This document shows positions 16,712-25,678 of a DNA stretch of 64,000 nucleotides, in pieces. Source of the DNA: Mesorhizobium waimense (lineage in GTDB: Bacteria; Pseudomonadota; Alphaproteobacteria; Rhizobiales; Rhizobiaceae). The position numbers and the translations under genes were made by a program. The notes below the pieces were generated by a model. It made no database searches, was not told the DNA's origin, and saw nothing but the letters and a program-made list of their open reading frames with translations. Numbering within the stretch: position 1 is the first letter of the stretch; each line of letters opens with the position of its first letter. The DNA lies in the NCBI RefSeq assembly GCF_003601975.1, contig NZ_QZWZ01000002.1:248001-312000 (forward strand), given 5' to 3'.

Positions 16712-17664
16712 TGGCCAACCGTCTCCCCATCATCGCCGTCGTCGCGGCAGTCATCCTGTTCCTGCTCTATTCGTCGGTTTTCGTGGTCAATGCGCGCCAG
16801 CAGGCCATCGTTTTGAGGTTCGGCGAGATCGTCGAAGTCAAGACGGAGCCGGGCATCTATTTCAAGGCGCCGTTCGCCTTCTTCGATGCCGACAGCGTGC
16901 AGCTGATCGAAAACCGTGTGCTGCGCTTCGACCTCGACAACATCCGCGTCCAGGTGTCGGGCGGCAAGTTCTACGAGGTCGATGCCTTCATCGCCTATCG
17001 CATTTCGGACCCGCGCGTCTTCCGTGCGGCGGTTTCGGGTCAGATCGAATTGGCCGAGGCACGGCTGCGGACGCGTCTCGATGCGGCGCTTCGCCGTGTC
17101 TACGGTCTGCGCGATTTCGAAGCGGCGCTCTCGGAAGAGCGCGCGGTGATGATGCGCGAGGTGCGCGATCAGCTGCGGCCCGACGCCACGTCGCTCGGCC
17201 TGCAGATCGAGGATGTGCGCATTCGCCGGACCGACCTGACCGCCGAGGTTTCACAGCAGACCTTCGACCGCATGAAGGCCGAACGCCTGGCCGAAGCCGA
17301 ACGGCTGAGGGCGCGAGGCAATGAGGCGGCGCAGCGCATCAAGGCCCGCGCCGACCGCGAAGTGGTCGAGATCGTCGCCGAGGCGCAGAAGGAATCGGAA
17401 ATCCTGCGCGGCGAGGGCGAAGCCCAGCGCAGTGCGACCTTCGCGGCAGCCTACCAGCGTGATCCGGCCTTCTTCGATTTCTACCGCTCGATGAATGCCT
17501 ATGGTACGGCGCTGGACAATACGGGCACGACGATGGTGCTGTCGCCGGAATCCGAGTTCTTCCGCTATTTTCGCGATCCGAGCAGTAAGGAAGCACCGGT
17601 GACGCCAACAGCGCCGCAACCAGCGCCCGCCGCACCGGCGGCGCAGCCAGGCACCGGCCAGTAG
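16711..17664 (+). CDS. hflC: FtsH protease modulator HflC (SPFH/band 7 family)
   Basis: Partner of HflK in the FtsH-regulating complex. The 317-residue protein has an N-terminal signal-anchor (PIIAVVAAVILFLLYSSVFV) and the HflC-typical NARQQAIVLRFGEIV with ETEPGIYFKAPF-like context (here VKTEPGIYFKAPFAFF). The internal motif QIEDVRIRRTDLTAEVSQQT leads to a helical domain. GGGAGGA ends 8 bases before the ATG at 16711; a GTG one codon earlier is possible. The C-terminal ~35 residues are a disordered Pro/Ala tail (TPTAPQPAPAAPAAQPG), longer than in E. coli HflC. Confidence 0.95.
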   Translation: MANRLPIIAVVAAVILFLLYSSVFVVNARQQAIVLRFGEIVEVKTEPGIYFKAPFAFFDADSVQLIENRVLRFDLDNIRVQVSGGKFYEVDAFIAYRISDPRVFRAAVSGQIELAEARLRTRLDAALRRVYGLRDFEAALSEERAVMMREVRDQLRPDATSLGLQIEDVRIRRTDLTAEVSQQTFDRMKAERLAEAERLRARGNEAAQRIKARADREVVEIVAEAQKESEILRGEGEAQRSATFAAAYQRDPAFFDFYRSMNAYGTALDNTGTTMVLSPESEFFRYFRDPSSKEAPVTPTAPQPAPAAPAAQPGTGQ

Positions 17665-17670
17665 CGGCCG

Positions 17671-17856
17671 GTGCAGGATTTTCTGGCAGCCATAGGTCTG
17701 GTCCTCGTTGTCGAGGGCCTGATCTATGGCGGCTTTCCGAACCTCGCCAAGAGACTGGCCGGTGAGGTGCTGTCGATGCCGGAGAATGCACTGCGCATAG
17801 CCGGGCTGGCGGCGATCGCCATCGGCGTCGGCATCGTCTGGCTGGTGCGCGGCTGA
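17671..17856 (+). CDS. DUF2065 family small membrane protein
   Basis: The 61-residue protein has two hydrophobic helices (FLAAIGLVLVVEGLIYGGF and ALRIAGLAAIAIGVGIVWLV) joined by a short polar loop. DUF2065 proteins are regularly found right after hflC in alphaproteobacteria and are thought to be linked with the HflKC/FtsH system, though their role is unknown. The start is a GTG six bases after the hflC stop, so it is translated as part of that operon. Confidence 0.85.
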   Translation: MQDFLAAIGLVLVVEGLIYGGFPNLAKRLAGEVLSMPENALRIAGLAAIAIGVGIVWLVRG

Positions 17857-18024
17857 CGATGGCGACATGGTCATGGCTGTCGGGGAAATGAGTCCCGGCG
17901 TAACGGAGGATTTATCCTCAGCCGATAGGCATAGCCGCAAACGTGCCGTATTTCTTGCCAACATGACGCGACGCGGCGTTTTTGCGGAAGCGCTTTTCTT
18001 TTCAGAAACACCCGGAGGCCCTCG

Positions 18025-19542
18025 ATGACAACCAAGACCGTTCTGCGCGCTGCGAGGCGGACATTTGTCGCCGGCGCCGCCGCGCTTCTCGTCGGCTCGC
18101 TTGCCGTCCCGTCTTTCGTGACGCCGACGATCGCCGCCGACGGACCGGCTTCGGTCGCCGACCTTGCCCAGGGGCTGCTTGGCGCCGTGGTCAACATATC
18201 GACGTCGCAGACGGTGAAAGGTTCGGAGGGACCGGGCGCAGTGCCGATGCCGCAACTGCCCGAAGGCTCGCCCTTCCAGGATTTCTTCGACGATTTCTTC
18301 AAGAACCGCGGCGGCGACAAGGATGGTGGCGCCCAGAAGGTGCAGTCGCTGGGCTCGGGCTTCGTGATCGACGCCGAGCAAGGCATCGTCGTGACCAACA
18401 ACCACGTCATCGCCGATGCCGACGATATCGAGGTGAATTTCTCCGATGGCGTGACGCTGAAGGCGACGCTGGTCGGCACCGACACCAAGACCGACGTCGC
18501 GGTACTGAAGGTCGATCCGAAGGGCCACAAGCTGACGGCGGTGAAGTTCGGCGATTCCACCAAGATGCGGGTCGGCGACTGGGTGATGGCGATCGGCAAT
18601 CCGTTCGGCCTTGGCGGCACGGTTACGGTCGGCATCGTCTCGGCGCGCAACCGCGACATCAATTCCGGCCCCTATGACGACTTCATCCAGACCGACGCCG
18701 CCATCAATCGCGGCAATTCCGGCGGACCGCTGTTCAACAGCGTCGGCGAGGTCATCGGCATCAACACGGCGATCATCTCGCCGTCAGGCGGCTCAATCGG
18801 CATCGGCTTCTCCATTCCCGCGCAGCTCGCCTCGGGTGTCGTCGACCAGCTTCGCCAATTCGGCGAGACGCGGCGCGGCTGGCTCGGCGTGCGCATCCAG
18901 CCGGTGACCGACGACATTGCCGAAAGCCTCGGCATGGCGACCGCCAAGGGCGCGCTGGTGGCAGGCGTCATCAAGGGCGGACCAGTTGACAACGGCACCA
19001 TCCTGGCCGGCGACGTCATCATCAAGTTCGACGGCAAGGACATCAACGAGATGCGCGACCTGCCGCGCGTCGTCGCCGAAAGCCCGGTCGGCAAGGCGGT
19101 GGACGTCATCATCGTGCGCAAGGGCGTCGAGCAGACCGTGAAGGTGACACTCGGCCGGCTCGAGGACGGCGAGAAGCTGTCCAGCGGCGAGGACGGCAGC
19201 AATACGGACCAGGACAATGGCGACAAGGCGCCTGCGGTTTCGACGGCGGCGGTGCTCGGCATGACCATCGGCGAGCTCAACGACGAGACGCGGACCAAAT
19301 TCGGCATTGCCGCCGATGTGTCGGGCGTCGTCATCACAGACGTGACCAAGGATTCGGCCGCGGCCGAGCGCGGCATCCAGCCCGGCGAGGTGATCACGGA
19401 GATCGCTCAGGAATCGGTTGCGACGCCGAAGGACGTGATGGATCGTATCGGCGCGCTGAAGGAGCAGGGGCGTAAGAATGCGCTGCTCATGCTGGCGTCG
19501 AAGACGGGTGAGTTGCGGTTCGTGACGATCCGCATGGACTGA
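18025..19542 (+). CDS. degP: Periplasmic serine protease/chaperone, DegP/Do family
   Basis: This HtrA-family protease degrades or refolds misfolded envelope proteins. The 505-residue protein has a signal peptide (hydrophobic stretch before VTPTIAADG) and a trypsin-like domain with catalytic His127 (VTNNHVIADADD), Asp157 (KTDVAVLKV) and Ser232 (INRGNSGGPLF). Two PDZ domains follow: WLGVRIQPVTDDIAESLGM begins the first, and the second includes GVVITDVTKDSAAAERGIQP. CGGAGG precedes the ATG. A 168-bp gap separates it from DUF2065, so it may have its own stress promoter. Tail-to-tail with the GNAT gene across a strong hairpin. Confidence 0.95.
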   Translation: MTTKTVLRAARRTFVAGAAALLVGSLAVPSFVTPTIAADGPASVADLAQGLLGAVVNISTSQTVKGSEGPGAVPMPQLPEGSPFQDFFDDFFKNRGGDKDGGAQKVQSLGSGFVIDAEQGIVVTNNHVIADADDIEVNFSDGVTLKATLVGTDTKTDVAVLKVDPKGHKLTAVKFGDSTKMRVGDWVMAIGNPFGLGGTVTVGIVSARNRDINSGPYDDFIQTDAAINRGNSGGPLFNSVGEVIGINTAIISPSGGSIGIGFSIPAQLASGVVDQLRQFGETRRGWLGVRIQPVTDDIAESLGMATAKGALVAGVIKGGPVDNGTILAGDVIIKFDGKDINEMRDLPRVVAESPVGKAVDVIIVRKGVEQTVKVTLGRLEDGEKLSSGEDGSNTDQDNGDKAPAVSTAAVLGMTIGELNDETRTKFGIAADVSGVVITDVTKDSAAAERGIQPGEVITEIAQESVATPKDVMDRIGALKEQGRKNALLMLASKTGELRFVTIRMD

Positions 19543-19574
19543 GTCCGGAAAAGCCAGCAATAGTCTGATTTAGA

Positions 19575-19610
19575 AAGGAAAAGGGCGGCTAACAGGCCGC
19601 CCTTTTCCTT
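19575..19610. terminator. Strong bidirectional terminator between degP and the GNAT gene
   Basis: A perfect 15-bp stem (AAGGAAAAGGGCGGC at 19575-19589 with its complement at 19596-19610) has a 6-nt loop and T-rich 3' arm. It lies between the converging degP and GNAT genes. The GNAT stop codon falls at the edge of the loop. Confidence 0.8.
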
Positions 19611-20161
19611 GCCTGCCAGTCTTGGCGTGACAACCGGTAAAGGACATGCCGCTTGAGCGAAGGGTGGCTGTCGGGAATACCGGGATGGTCGAAGTCGCTT
19701 GATCGGTCGGCGCTCATGCCGAGGCGTTTCATGACGGCGGTAGAGCGATGGTTATTGGCCACGGCGAAGGAGACGATCTCCTCGAGATCAAGCGTTTCGA
19801 AACCAAAGGCCAGCCAGGCCTCCGCCGCCTCGGTGACAAAGCCCTTACCCCAGAATTCGGGCGCCAGCCGCCAGCCGATCTCGATCGTGCCGGCCGGCAG
19901 GGATGGCACATGATCGGTATCGAGGAGACCGATGAAGCCGATGCATTCGTGCGTCTCAATAATCTCGGCAGCAGCGAACCCGTAACCATCCTCCGCGACC
20001 CAGGCGCGGAACTCGTCCATTTTGGCGTCCGCCGCAGCCCGGTCGCGGCGAAATGGAAAAAATTCCATGACACGTTCGTCGGAATTGATGCGGTGGAAGA
20101 GTTCGCGGTCTCGCTCTTCCCAATTGCGCAGGATCAGGCGCTCGGTGCGCATCGGCTTCAT
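19589..20161 (-). CDS. GNAT family N-acetyltransferase (RimJ/RimL-like)
   Basis: The 190-residue protein begins MRTERLILRNWEERDRELF, the usual opening of RimJ/RimL-type acetyltransferases. IGWRLAPEFWGKGFVTEAAE provides the acetyl-CoA pyrophosphate loop. IVSFAVANNHRSTAVMKRLGM is the conserved C-terminal block that positions the acceptor. The substrate is unknown; N-terminal amines of proteins and small molecules are both common in this group. Its ATG overlaps the serB TGA (ATGA), so it is translationally coupled to serine biosynthesis, though a functional link is not evident. Confidence 0.88.
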   Translation of the reverse strand: MKPMRTERLILRNWEERDRELFHRINSDERVMEFFPFRRDRAAADAKMDEFRAWVAEDGYGFAAAEIIETHECIGFIGLLDTDHVPSLPAGTIEIGWRLAPEFWGKGFVTEAAEAWLAFGFETLDLEEIVSFAVANNHRSTAVMKRLGMSADRSSDFDHPGIPDSHPSLKRHVLYRLSRQDWQARKRAAC

Positions 20162-21045
20162 TCGACAAAGTCCTCCCGGCGGTAACCCTGCAGATAGAGC
20201 AGCGCCGTCAGATCGCTGTGATCGATGCGGACCTTTGCCTCGGCAGCGACGGTGGGCTTGGCGTGCAGGGCGACGCCGGTGCCGGCGAGGCGGATCATGT
20301 CGAGGTCGTTGGCTCCGTCGCCCACCGAGATTGCATCCGCCGGAGTGAGGCGGAGCCTTGCCGAGATGTCGAGCAGCGCTTCAGCCTTGGCGGCGCGGCC
20401 GAGGATCGGCTCGGCGACGAGTCCGGTGAAGTGGCCGTTCTCCTCGATCAGCCGGTTGGCGCGGTTCTCCTGGAAGCCGAGCATGGCGGCGATGCGACTG
20501 GTGAAGACGTCGAAGCCGCCAGAGACGAGTGCCGTCCAGGCGCCGTTGGCCCTCATGGTCTGGACAAGCGTGCTCCCGCCGGAAGCCAGCGTCAGCCGGT
20601 TGGCGATGATGCGGTCGACGACAGCCGTGTCGAGACCCTTCAGCAGGCCGACACGCTCGCGCAAGGCGGGTTCGAAGGCGATCTCGCCGTTCATCGACCG
20701 CGCCGTGATCGCCGCGACGCGATCCTTGACGCCGATCTCGTCGGCCAGCTCGTCGATGCATTCCTGGTCGATCATCGTCGAATCCATGTCGGCGAGGAGG
20801 ATTTTCTTTCTCCTGCCGACGGCCGGCTGCACGATGACGTCGACCGGTTCGGAGGCCAGTGCTGTGCGAAGCCTGGCGGTCATTTCGCCGGCTTCGGCTT
20901 GCTCGGGCAGAACGAGATCGCAGGCGATGTCTTCAGCCAGCCAATCAACAGCGCTTGCGCCGACCGACCGCGAGGCCATATTCGCAAGCGCGGCCGATAC
21001 GGCGCGGCCTTCGGGATGGGACACAAGCGTGGCAATCAGCGGCAT
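20158..21045 (-). CDS. serB: Phosphoserine phosphatase
   Basis: This HAD-family enzyme catalyses the last step of serine synthesis, phosphoserine to serine. The 295-residue protein has an N-terminal ACT-like region, then [20 protein letters not shown] (nucleophile Asp in DMDST), [15 protein letters not shown] (motif II Ser) and [17 protein letters not shown] (motif IV). I chose [11 protein letters not shown] at 21045; a longer upstream frame would run into miaA and adds a non-conserved segment. It is divergent from miaA with only 34 bp between start codons, a compact shared promoter region. Confidence 0.96.
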   Translation of the reverse strand: MPLIATLVSHPEGRAVSAALANMASRSVGASAVDWLAEDIACDLVLPEQAEAGEMTARLRTALASEPVDVIVQPAVGRRKKILLADMDSTMIDQECIDELADEIGVKDRVAAITARSMNGEIAFEPALRERVGLLKGLDTAVVDRIIANRLTLASGGSTLVQTMRANGAWTALVSGGFDVFTSRIAAMLGFQENRANRLIEENGHFTGLVAEPILGRAAKAEALLDISARLRLTPADAISVGDGANDLDMIRLAGTGVALHAKPTVAAEAKVRIDHSDLTALLYLQGYRREDFVE

Positions 21046-21079
21046 CGAAAATTCCGGCGGGCAGGCGGGCGAGGGCCGC

Positions 21080-21979
21080 GTGAAGAACGCGATCCTGATA
21101 GCCGGGCCGACCGCCAGCGGCAAGTCGGCGCTTGCGCTCGATTTCGCCGAACGCAGCGGCGGCGTCATCGTCAACACGGATTCCATGCAGGGCTATTGCG
21201 TGCTCGATGTGCTGACGGCGCGCCCGAGTGCAGCCGAACTCGCCCGCGTGCCGCATTTTCTCTACGGCCATGTCCATCCATCCGTCGCCTATTGCACCGG
21301 CGCCTGGCTGCGCGACGTGACGAAGCTGATCGACGACGGCATGCTTTCGGAGCGGCCGGTAATTTTCGTCGGCGGCACCGGGCTTTACTTCAGGGCGCTT
21401 GCGGAAGGGATTTCGGACATGCCCGACATTCCGCCAGCGATCCGCGACCGCTGGCGTTACGAATTGAAGGAGCAGGGCGCGGCCAAGCTGCACAGCATCC
21501 TGCTGCGCGAGGATTCGGCGGTCGCAATGCAGCTGAAACCGACCGACAGCCAGCGCATCGTGCGGGCGCTGGAAGTGCTCGACGCCTCGGGTCGCTCCAT
21601 TGCGGAATGGCAGGCCGCGCGCGGCCGGCCGCTGATCGACCGCGACAGCGCGCGCTTCCTGGTGATCGAGCCGGACCGGGCGGAACTGGTCGAACGGATC
21701 GAGGCGCGGTTCGACCGCATGCTGGACAAGGGTGCGCTGGACGAGGTCAAGCGGCTGGTGGCTCTCCGCCTCGATCCGGATTTCCCGGCGATGAAGGCGA
21801 TCGGCGTTCGCGAATTGCAGGCGGCAATGGCCGGGAAGATGGGTTTTCCCGAGGCGATCGAGCGCGCCAAGATCGCCACGCGGCAGTATGCTAAGCGCCA
21901 GGCGACCTGGTTTCGGCATCAGCTGGGGCCAGAATGGCAACGATTGCATCCGTCCGATGGCGCGGCGCTCCCGGTTTAA
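21080..21979 (+). CDS. miaA: tRNA dimethylallyltransferase
   Basis: MiaA adds a dimethylallyl group to adenosine 37 of tRNAs reading UNN codons. The 299-residue protein opens with [20 protein letters not shown] (P-loop GPTASGKS), then [20 protein letters not shown] and [17 protein letters not shown] (tRNA-binding and catalytic loops). [20 protein letters not shown] and [11 protein letters not shown] follow. I chose the GTG at 21080, which gives the conserved N-terminus. The much longer open frame starting at 20225 runs antisense across serB and is not credible. The [10 protein letters not shown] loop departs slightly from the usual DSMQVYRVLD seen in relatives. Confidence 0.93.
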   Translation: MKNAILIAGPTASGKSALALDFAERSGGVIVNTDSMQGYCVLDVLTARPSAAELARVPHFLYGHVHPSVAYCTGAWLRDVTKLIDDGMLSERPVIFVGGTGLYFRALAEGISDMPDIPPAIRDRWRYELKEQGAAKLHSILLREDSAVAMQLKPTDSQRIVRALEVLDASGRSIAEWQAARGRPLIDRDSARFLVIEPDRAELVERIEARFDRMLDKGALDEVKRLVALRLDPDFPAMKAIGVRELQAAMAGKMGFPEAIERAKIATRQYAKRQATWFRHQLGPEWQRLHPSDGAALPV

Positions 21980-22109
21980 TGCCCCGTTCCTAATGCAATC
22001 AAGAAACTGAAAACAAAACCGGAGTTTCCCGCTCAGGTTGTTCTGATTAACCCTCCGTAAGGCGGCGGCATGTCATAAAGTCGATGGGCAGTTTTGCTAC
22101 GGGGAGCAA

Positions 22110-22901
22110 ATGCGTTTCCATAAAGCGGAATCCGCATTTTTCGTGTTTATTTTCGTGATCCTGGCCGCCGGCCTGGTGACGCTGCACGCCTATGGTCTTC
22201 TGCAAGGCATCGCGACCGATCTGGATACGGCCTCGCGCATCGAAAAGATCATCTATCTCAACAAATTGCTGTTTGCGACCGGCGTGCTTCTGGCGACGGC
22301 GCTGTTCTTCGGCGTGTTCTTCATCTACCCGATGATCCGCGGTCAGGCGACGGAAGAGGGCAAGCTGCGCGCCATGACGGTTTCGCTCAGCGCGCGCTCG
22401 GAAACGCTGGAGCATGCGGCGCTGACTGACGGCCTGACCGGCATGCAGAACCGCCGCTATTTCGACGATGCGCTGAAGGAATATCTCGAAGAATTCCGCC
22501 GCATCGAGAAGCCTGTCGGGTTGATGATCCTCGACCTCGACCACTTCAAGCAGGTCAACGACACGCATGGTCACGATGTCGGCGACGAAGTGCTGAAGGC
22601 GGTATCCGGCTGCTTGAAGGGCATGACCCGCTATCACGACGTGGTGGCGCGGCTCGGCGGCGAGGAGTTCGCCGTGGTGACGCCGAACATGGACGCCGAA
22701 CTGCTGTCCAAATTCGCCGAACGCATCCGCAAGGCGATCGCCAACATGTCCGTGCTGTCAGGCAATGTCCGCCTGAAGATCACCACCAGCGTCGGCCTGG
22801 CCGTCTGGGACCGCAAGGAAACGGCCGAGGATTTCTACCGCCGCGCCGACCGCCAGCTCTACGAAGCCAAGAGGCAGGGCCGCAATCGCGTCTGCGCCTA
22901 A
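22110..22901 (+). CDS. Membrane-anchored diguanylate cyclase (GGDEF)
   Basis: The 263-residue protein has two membrane helices (about residues 9-31 and 50-74) and a short coil, then a complete GGDEF domain. The domain starts LTDGLTGMQNRRYFDDAL, has the metal-binding LDLDHFKQVNDTHGHDVGD, and its active site is GGEEF at residues 183-187. An RxxD inhibitory site (RYHD, 174-177) lies exactly five residues before it, so c-di-GMP product inhibition is expected. It lacks a separate sensory domain; the 20-residue periplasmic loop may sense little. Two PilZ proteins at 53.6-54.2 kb are potential c-di-GMP readers in the same window. Confidence 0.93.
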   Translation: MRFHKAESAFFVFIFVILAAGLVTLHAYGLLQGIATDLDTASRIEKIIYLNKLLFATGVLLATALFFGVFFIYPMIRGQATEEGKLRAMTVSLSARSETLEHAALTDGLTGMQNRRYFDDALKEYLEEFRRIEKPVGLMILDLDHFKQVNDTHGHDVGDEVLKAVSGCLKGMTRYHDVVARLGGEEFAVVTPNMDAELLSKFAERIRKAIANMSVLSGNVRLKITTSVGLAVWDRKETAEDFYRRADRQLYEAKRQGRNRVCA

Positions 22902-22913
22902 AATCCCGCAGAA

Positions 22914-23032
22914 GAATTCATCAGGCCGGCCGACTGACGCGCCTTTCTCGACTTCCGTTGCCTGCGGACTGAAATGTCCGCTCCGCTCCGGGTTCTCGAA
23001 AGCCACGTCATTCAATCCGGCCTGATGAATTC
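22914..23032. repeat. 119-bp element bounded by a perfect 16-bp inverted repeat
   Basis: GAATTCATCAGGCCGG at 22914-22929 is repeated as its exact reverse complement at 23017-23032. The 87 bp between contains a smaller hairpin (CGGAC, TGAAAT, GTCCG). It lies in the 217-bp gap between the diguanylate cyclase and the HerA-like gene, which converge here, so it may act as a structured 3' UTR or terminator. It may also be a small mobile repeat. I cannot see other copies in this window. Confidence 0.6.
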
Positions 23033-23118
23033 CCTTGCGGGTTTTACCCACGCCGTCCAACGAAGCTGAGCCGTTGGAAGCTCAAATCTGTTTGGCGGAA
23101 GGACCCAATGCCGTCGGC

Positions 23119-24954
23119 TCAATCGTTCTGCGGGCGCAGCCCGAAGGTCGACGGCTTTAGGCCGTAGCGCATGTCGAAATCGTCGTCCGGCTGGATGCGT
23201 GGGGTAGTGGTGGCCGGCTTGCGGTAATCGGGGTCGCCGGCCTGCCGGCCGCTATCGACGACCTCGGCGAAGGCCATCTGCTGCTGCGGTTTCGGGACGT
23301 TGCGCAGCCGTTCGACGATCGCCGCGAGATCGACGTCGTCGCCGGTCTCGGACGACGAGGCCTGCTCGCGCTTGCCCGTGCCGGGGATCAAATCCTGTGG
23401 CAGTCTCTCGAATTTCAGCCGCATCGTCGTTGCCACACCCTCGCCGAACGCGATGGCCTCGCGCTGGCCCATGGAAGACAGGAAGGCGAGCGTCGAGGCC
23501 GAGGAGTCGGCGATTGCCGAACGGATGATCGCCTGGTCCTGCTCGTTGGCGAGCCGCATGGCGAAGAAGGTCGAGCATTGCGACAGGATGGTCGGGTCGA
23601 GCTCTCCCGGGCGCTGGGTGACGACACCGAGATAGCAGCCGTATTTGCGGCCTTCCTTGGCGATGCGCGACAGCGCGTGCCTGGTCGGCGCAAAGCCGAG
23701 GCGCGGATCGGCCGGCATGTAGCGGTGCGCTTCCTCGCACAGCAGCAGCAGTTGCAGCTTTCCTTCGCTCCACAAAGCGAGGTCGAAGGCCAGACGCGCC
23801 AGCACCGAGCAGACGGAGTTGACGACTTCGGACGGCATGCCGGCCATCTCGAAGCAGGTCACCGGGCGGCCATGGTGCGGCACGCGGAAGATGTTGCCGA
23901 TCGTCTCGTGGATCGTGTCCTCGATCAGGCGCGAGTTGAACATGAAGCGGTAGCGCGGATCGGACGCCGCCGATTCGATGCGCGTCTTCAGCGATTTGAG
24001 GATGGGTCGATCGTTCTTGCTTTCCAGCATGCCAATGCGTTCGTCGATCTGCTTGATGAGATCGGCGATACGATAGGGCACCGGCGTATCGGCGGTCAGC
24101 GCGTCGCTGCCACGCCTCAGATAGGTGCCGGAACCAGGGTTGCGGTAGAGGTTCTTGGCGGCGGGGATGAGATCGCGCAAGGCATCGACTTCTTCCGCCA
24201 CCGTCTCGCGTCCGCGAAACAGCACCTCGGCGAATTCCTCCAGCCTGAACATCCAGAAGGGCAGGTCCAGCGTTTTCGAATCGACCCTGACGCAATGCTC
24301 AGGCAGCGAGGCGGCAAATTCGTTGTGCGGGTCGAGAATGAGGATGCGCAAATCGGGCCGCGCGGCGATCGACTTGCGCAGGAGCAGCGAGACGGCGGTG
24401 GATTTGCCGACGCCGGTGGTGCCGACAATGGCGAAGTGACGCGCCAGCGTGTCGTCGATGGCGATGTTGGCGTCGATCGCCTCGTCCTGCGACAGCGTAC
24501 CGATGGTGATCGAATGACGCCCGGCGAGATCGTAGACCGCCTGCAGGTCGCGGCTGCGGATGCGGTGGGCGATGGCGCCGATATGCGGATAGGTGGTGAT
24601 GCCGCGATCGAAAACCGGTTTGGCGCCGGGCTCGGTGGCATCGCGCACTTCGCCGATGAGCTCGATGCTGACCTCGATCGGGTTCTGGCCTTCATTGCTC
24701 CAGGCGCGGTCCGACTTGCCGATTTCATAGACAAGGCCGACGGTTCGCGTCGAGCCGAGATTGATGGAGATCATCTTGCCGACCGTCCACAGGCCGGTGA
24801 TCGCGCCTTCAATGTCGTCGGCATAGGCGCTGATGGTGGCGCGCGCGCCGTCGCATTGCACGACATTGCCCAGGATGCGCTTGTCGTTCTGTTCCGCGTG
24901 GCGGCGCTCCTGCGAGGTCGGTTCTCCGACGGAGGCTTCGCGTTCGACAAACAT
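23119..24954 (-). CDS. HerA-like DUF87 ATPase/helicase
   Basis: The ~611-residue protein belongs to the HerA/FtsK superfamily. It has a HAS-barrel-like N-terminus (GNVVQCDGARATISAYADDI), Walker A GTTGVGKST, Walker B-like LLLLCEEAHRYMP, and an arginine/sensor region with GVVTQRPGELDPTILSQCST. HerA proteins are hexameric DNA translocases that usually act with the NurA nuclease in end resection or with SIR2/DUF4297 partners in phage defence. No such partner is adjacent, so its role here is open. I prefer the ATG at 24954; an in-frame TTG at 24996 would add 14 residues. It is transcribed toward the diguanylate cyclase. Confidence 0.85.
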   Translation of the reverse strand: MFVEREASVGEPTSQERRHAEQNDKRILGNVVQCDGARATISAYADDIEGAITGLWTVGKMISINLGSTRTVGLVYEIGKSDRAWSNEGQNPIEVSIELIGEVRDATEPGAKPVFDRGITTYPHIGAIAHRIRSRDLQAVYDLAGRHSITIGTLSQDEAIDANIAIDDTLARHFAIVGTTGVGKSTAVSLLLRKSIAARPDLRILILDPHNEFAASLPEHCVRVDSKTLDLPFWMFRLEEFAEVLFRGRETVAEEVDALRDLIPAAKNLYRNPGSGTYLRRGSDALTADTPVPYRIADLIKQIDERIGMLESKNDRPILKSLKTRIESAASDPRYRFMFNSRLIEDTIHETIGNIFRVPHHGRPVTCFEMAGMPSEVVNSVCSVLARLAFDLALWSEGKLQLLLLCEEAHRYMPADPRLGFAPTRHALSRIAKEGRKYGCYLGVVTQRPGELDPTILSQCSTFFAMRLANEQDQAIIRSAIADSSASTLAFLSSMGQREAIAFGEGVATTMRLKFERLPQDLIPGTGKREQASSSETGDDVDLAAIVERLRNVPKPQQQMAFAEVVDSGRQAGDPDYRKPATTTPRIQPDDDFDMRYGLKPSTFGLRPQND

Positions 24955-25090
24955 AAGCGATCTGATCCCATTCCCAGCAACGTCCACCTTACACAAATGG
25001 GGTTAAAGCCGGGTGTGGTCGGATGGTGTAGGCGGCGTTAAGGCCGGCACGAAAATTCAATCTATCGGCCTCTTTTCCTCGCGTTTGAAT

Positions 25091-25124
25091 TTCGCTATAT
25101 CGAACCAATGAACGATATAGCGAA
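25091..25124. promoter_or_regulatory. Double palindromic operator spanning the XRE-cupin start codon
   Basis: TTCGCTATATCG at 25091-25102 and its perfect complement CGATATAGCGAA at 25113-25124 flank a 10-bp spacer that contains the ATG at 25108. Each arm is itself close to a TTCG-n-TATA-n-CGAA palindrome, so this looks like two operator copies either side of the start codon. Binding would block initiation directly. The obvious ligand is the XRE-cupin regulator itself. Confidence 0.7.
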
Positions 25125-25674
25125 CGACATTTCGTCCAGCATCGGCAAGAGGATACGCTCCGAAAGGGCGCTGCGCGACTGGTCGCTGGCGGAGCTCGCG
25201 GAGCGGTCGGACGTCTCCAAGGCCATGCTCAGCACCATAGAGCGCGGCAAGACCAGCCCGACGGCGGCACTGCTGGTGCGCATTGCCGCGGCCTTCGGCA
25301 TGACGCTTTCCACCCTCATTGCGCGTGCGGAACTGCAAGGCGGCGGCCTGTTGCGCGAAAGCGATCAGCCGGTGTGGCGCGACCCCGATACGGGTTATGT
25401 CCGGCGCCACCTCTCGCCGGTCTCGGACATGCCGCTCGAACTGATCAAGGTGCGGCTGCCGGCGGGCGCCAGGGTCAGCTTCCCGGCGGCCTCCTATGCC
25501 TTCATCAAGCAGCAGATCTGGCTGATCGGCGGGCGGCTCGATTTCACCGAAGGCGAGGTCGTGCACAGTCTGCGGCCCGGCGACTGCCTGGCGCTCGGCG
25601 CGCCGTCCGACTGCACTTTCCACGCCCCGGGACCGGAGGCAGCCGACTATGTGGTTGCGCTGGTCAGGGGGTGA
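25108..25674 (+). CDS. XRE-family regulator with C-terminal cupin sensor
   Basis: The 188-residue protein has an N-terminal helix-turn-helix (IGKRIRSERALRDWSLAELA, then DVSKAMLSTIERGKTSPTAA; residues ~12-68). A C-terminal cupin barrel (about 95-185, with VRLPAGARVSFP and GEVVHSLRPGDCLALG) probably binds a small ligand. Such MerR-independent HTH-cupin proteins usually control adjacent metabolic or transport genes. The start codon lies within its putative operator and there is no ribosome site upstream, so translation may be leaderless or nearly so. It appears to head a three-gene unit with the small protein at 25679 and the GNAT at 26059. Confidence 0.9.
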   Translation: MNDIANDISSSIGKRIRSERALRDWSLAELAERSDVSKAMLSTIERGKTSPTAALLVRIAAAFGMTLSTLIARAELQGGGLLRESDQPVWRDPDTGYVRRHLSPVSDMPLELIKVRLPAGARVSFPAASYAFIKQQIWLIGGRLDFTEGEVVHSLRPGDCLALGAPSDCTFHAPGPEAADYVVALVRG

Positions 25675-25678
25675 TCGC

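Noticed and set aside
20218..21894. Very long open frames (over 550 codons) on the plus strand reaching from the serB region through miaA
   Set aside because: They run antisense through serB; only the last 299 codons match MiaA, starting at the GTG at 21080.
25091..25124. Reading the CGCTAT/ATAGCG palindrome here as a third Mo-box
   Set aside because: The distance between the half sites is 18 bp, not 11-12, and the arms extend to 12 bp each; it fits an XRE operator better.
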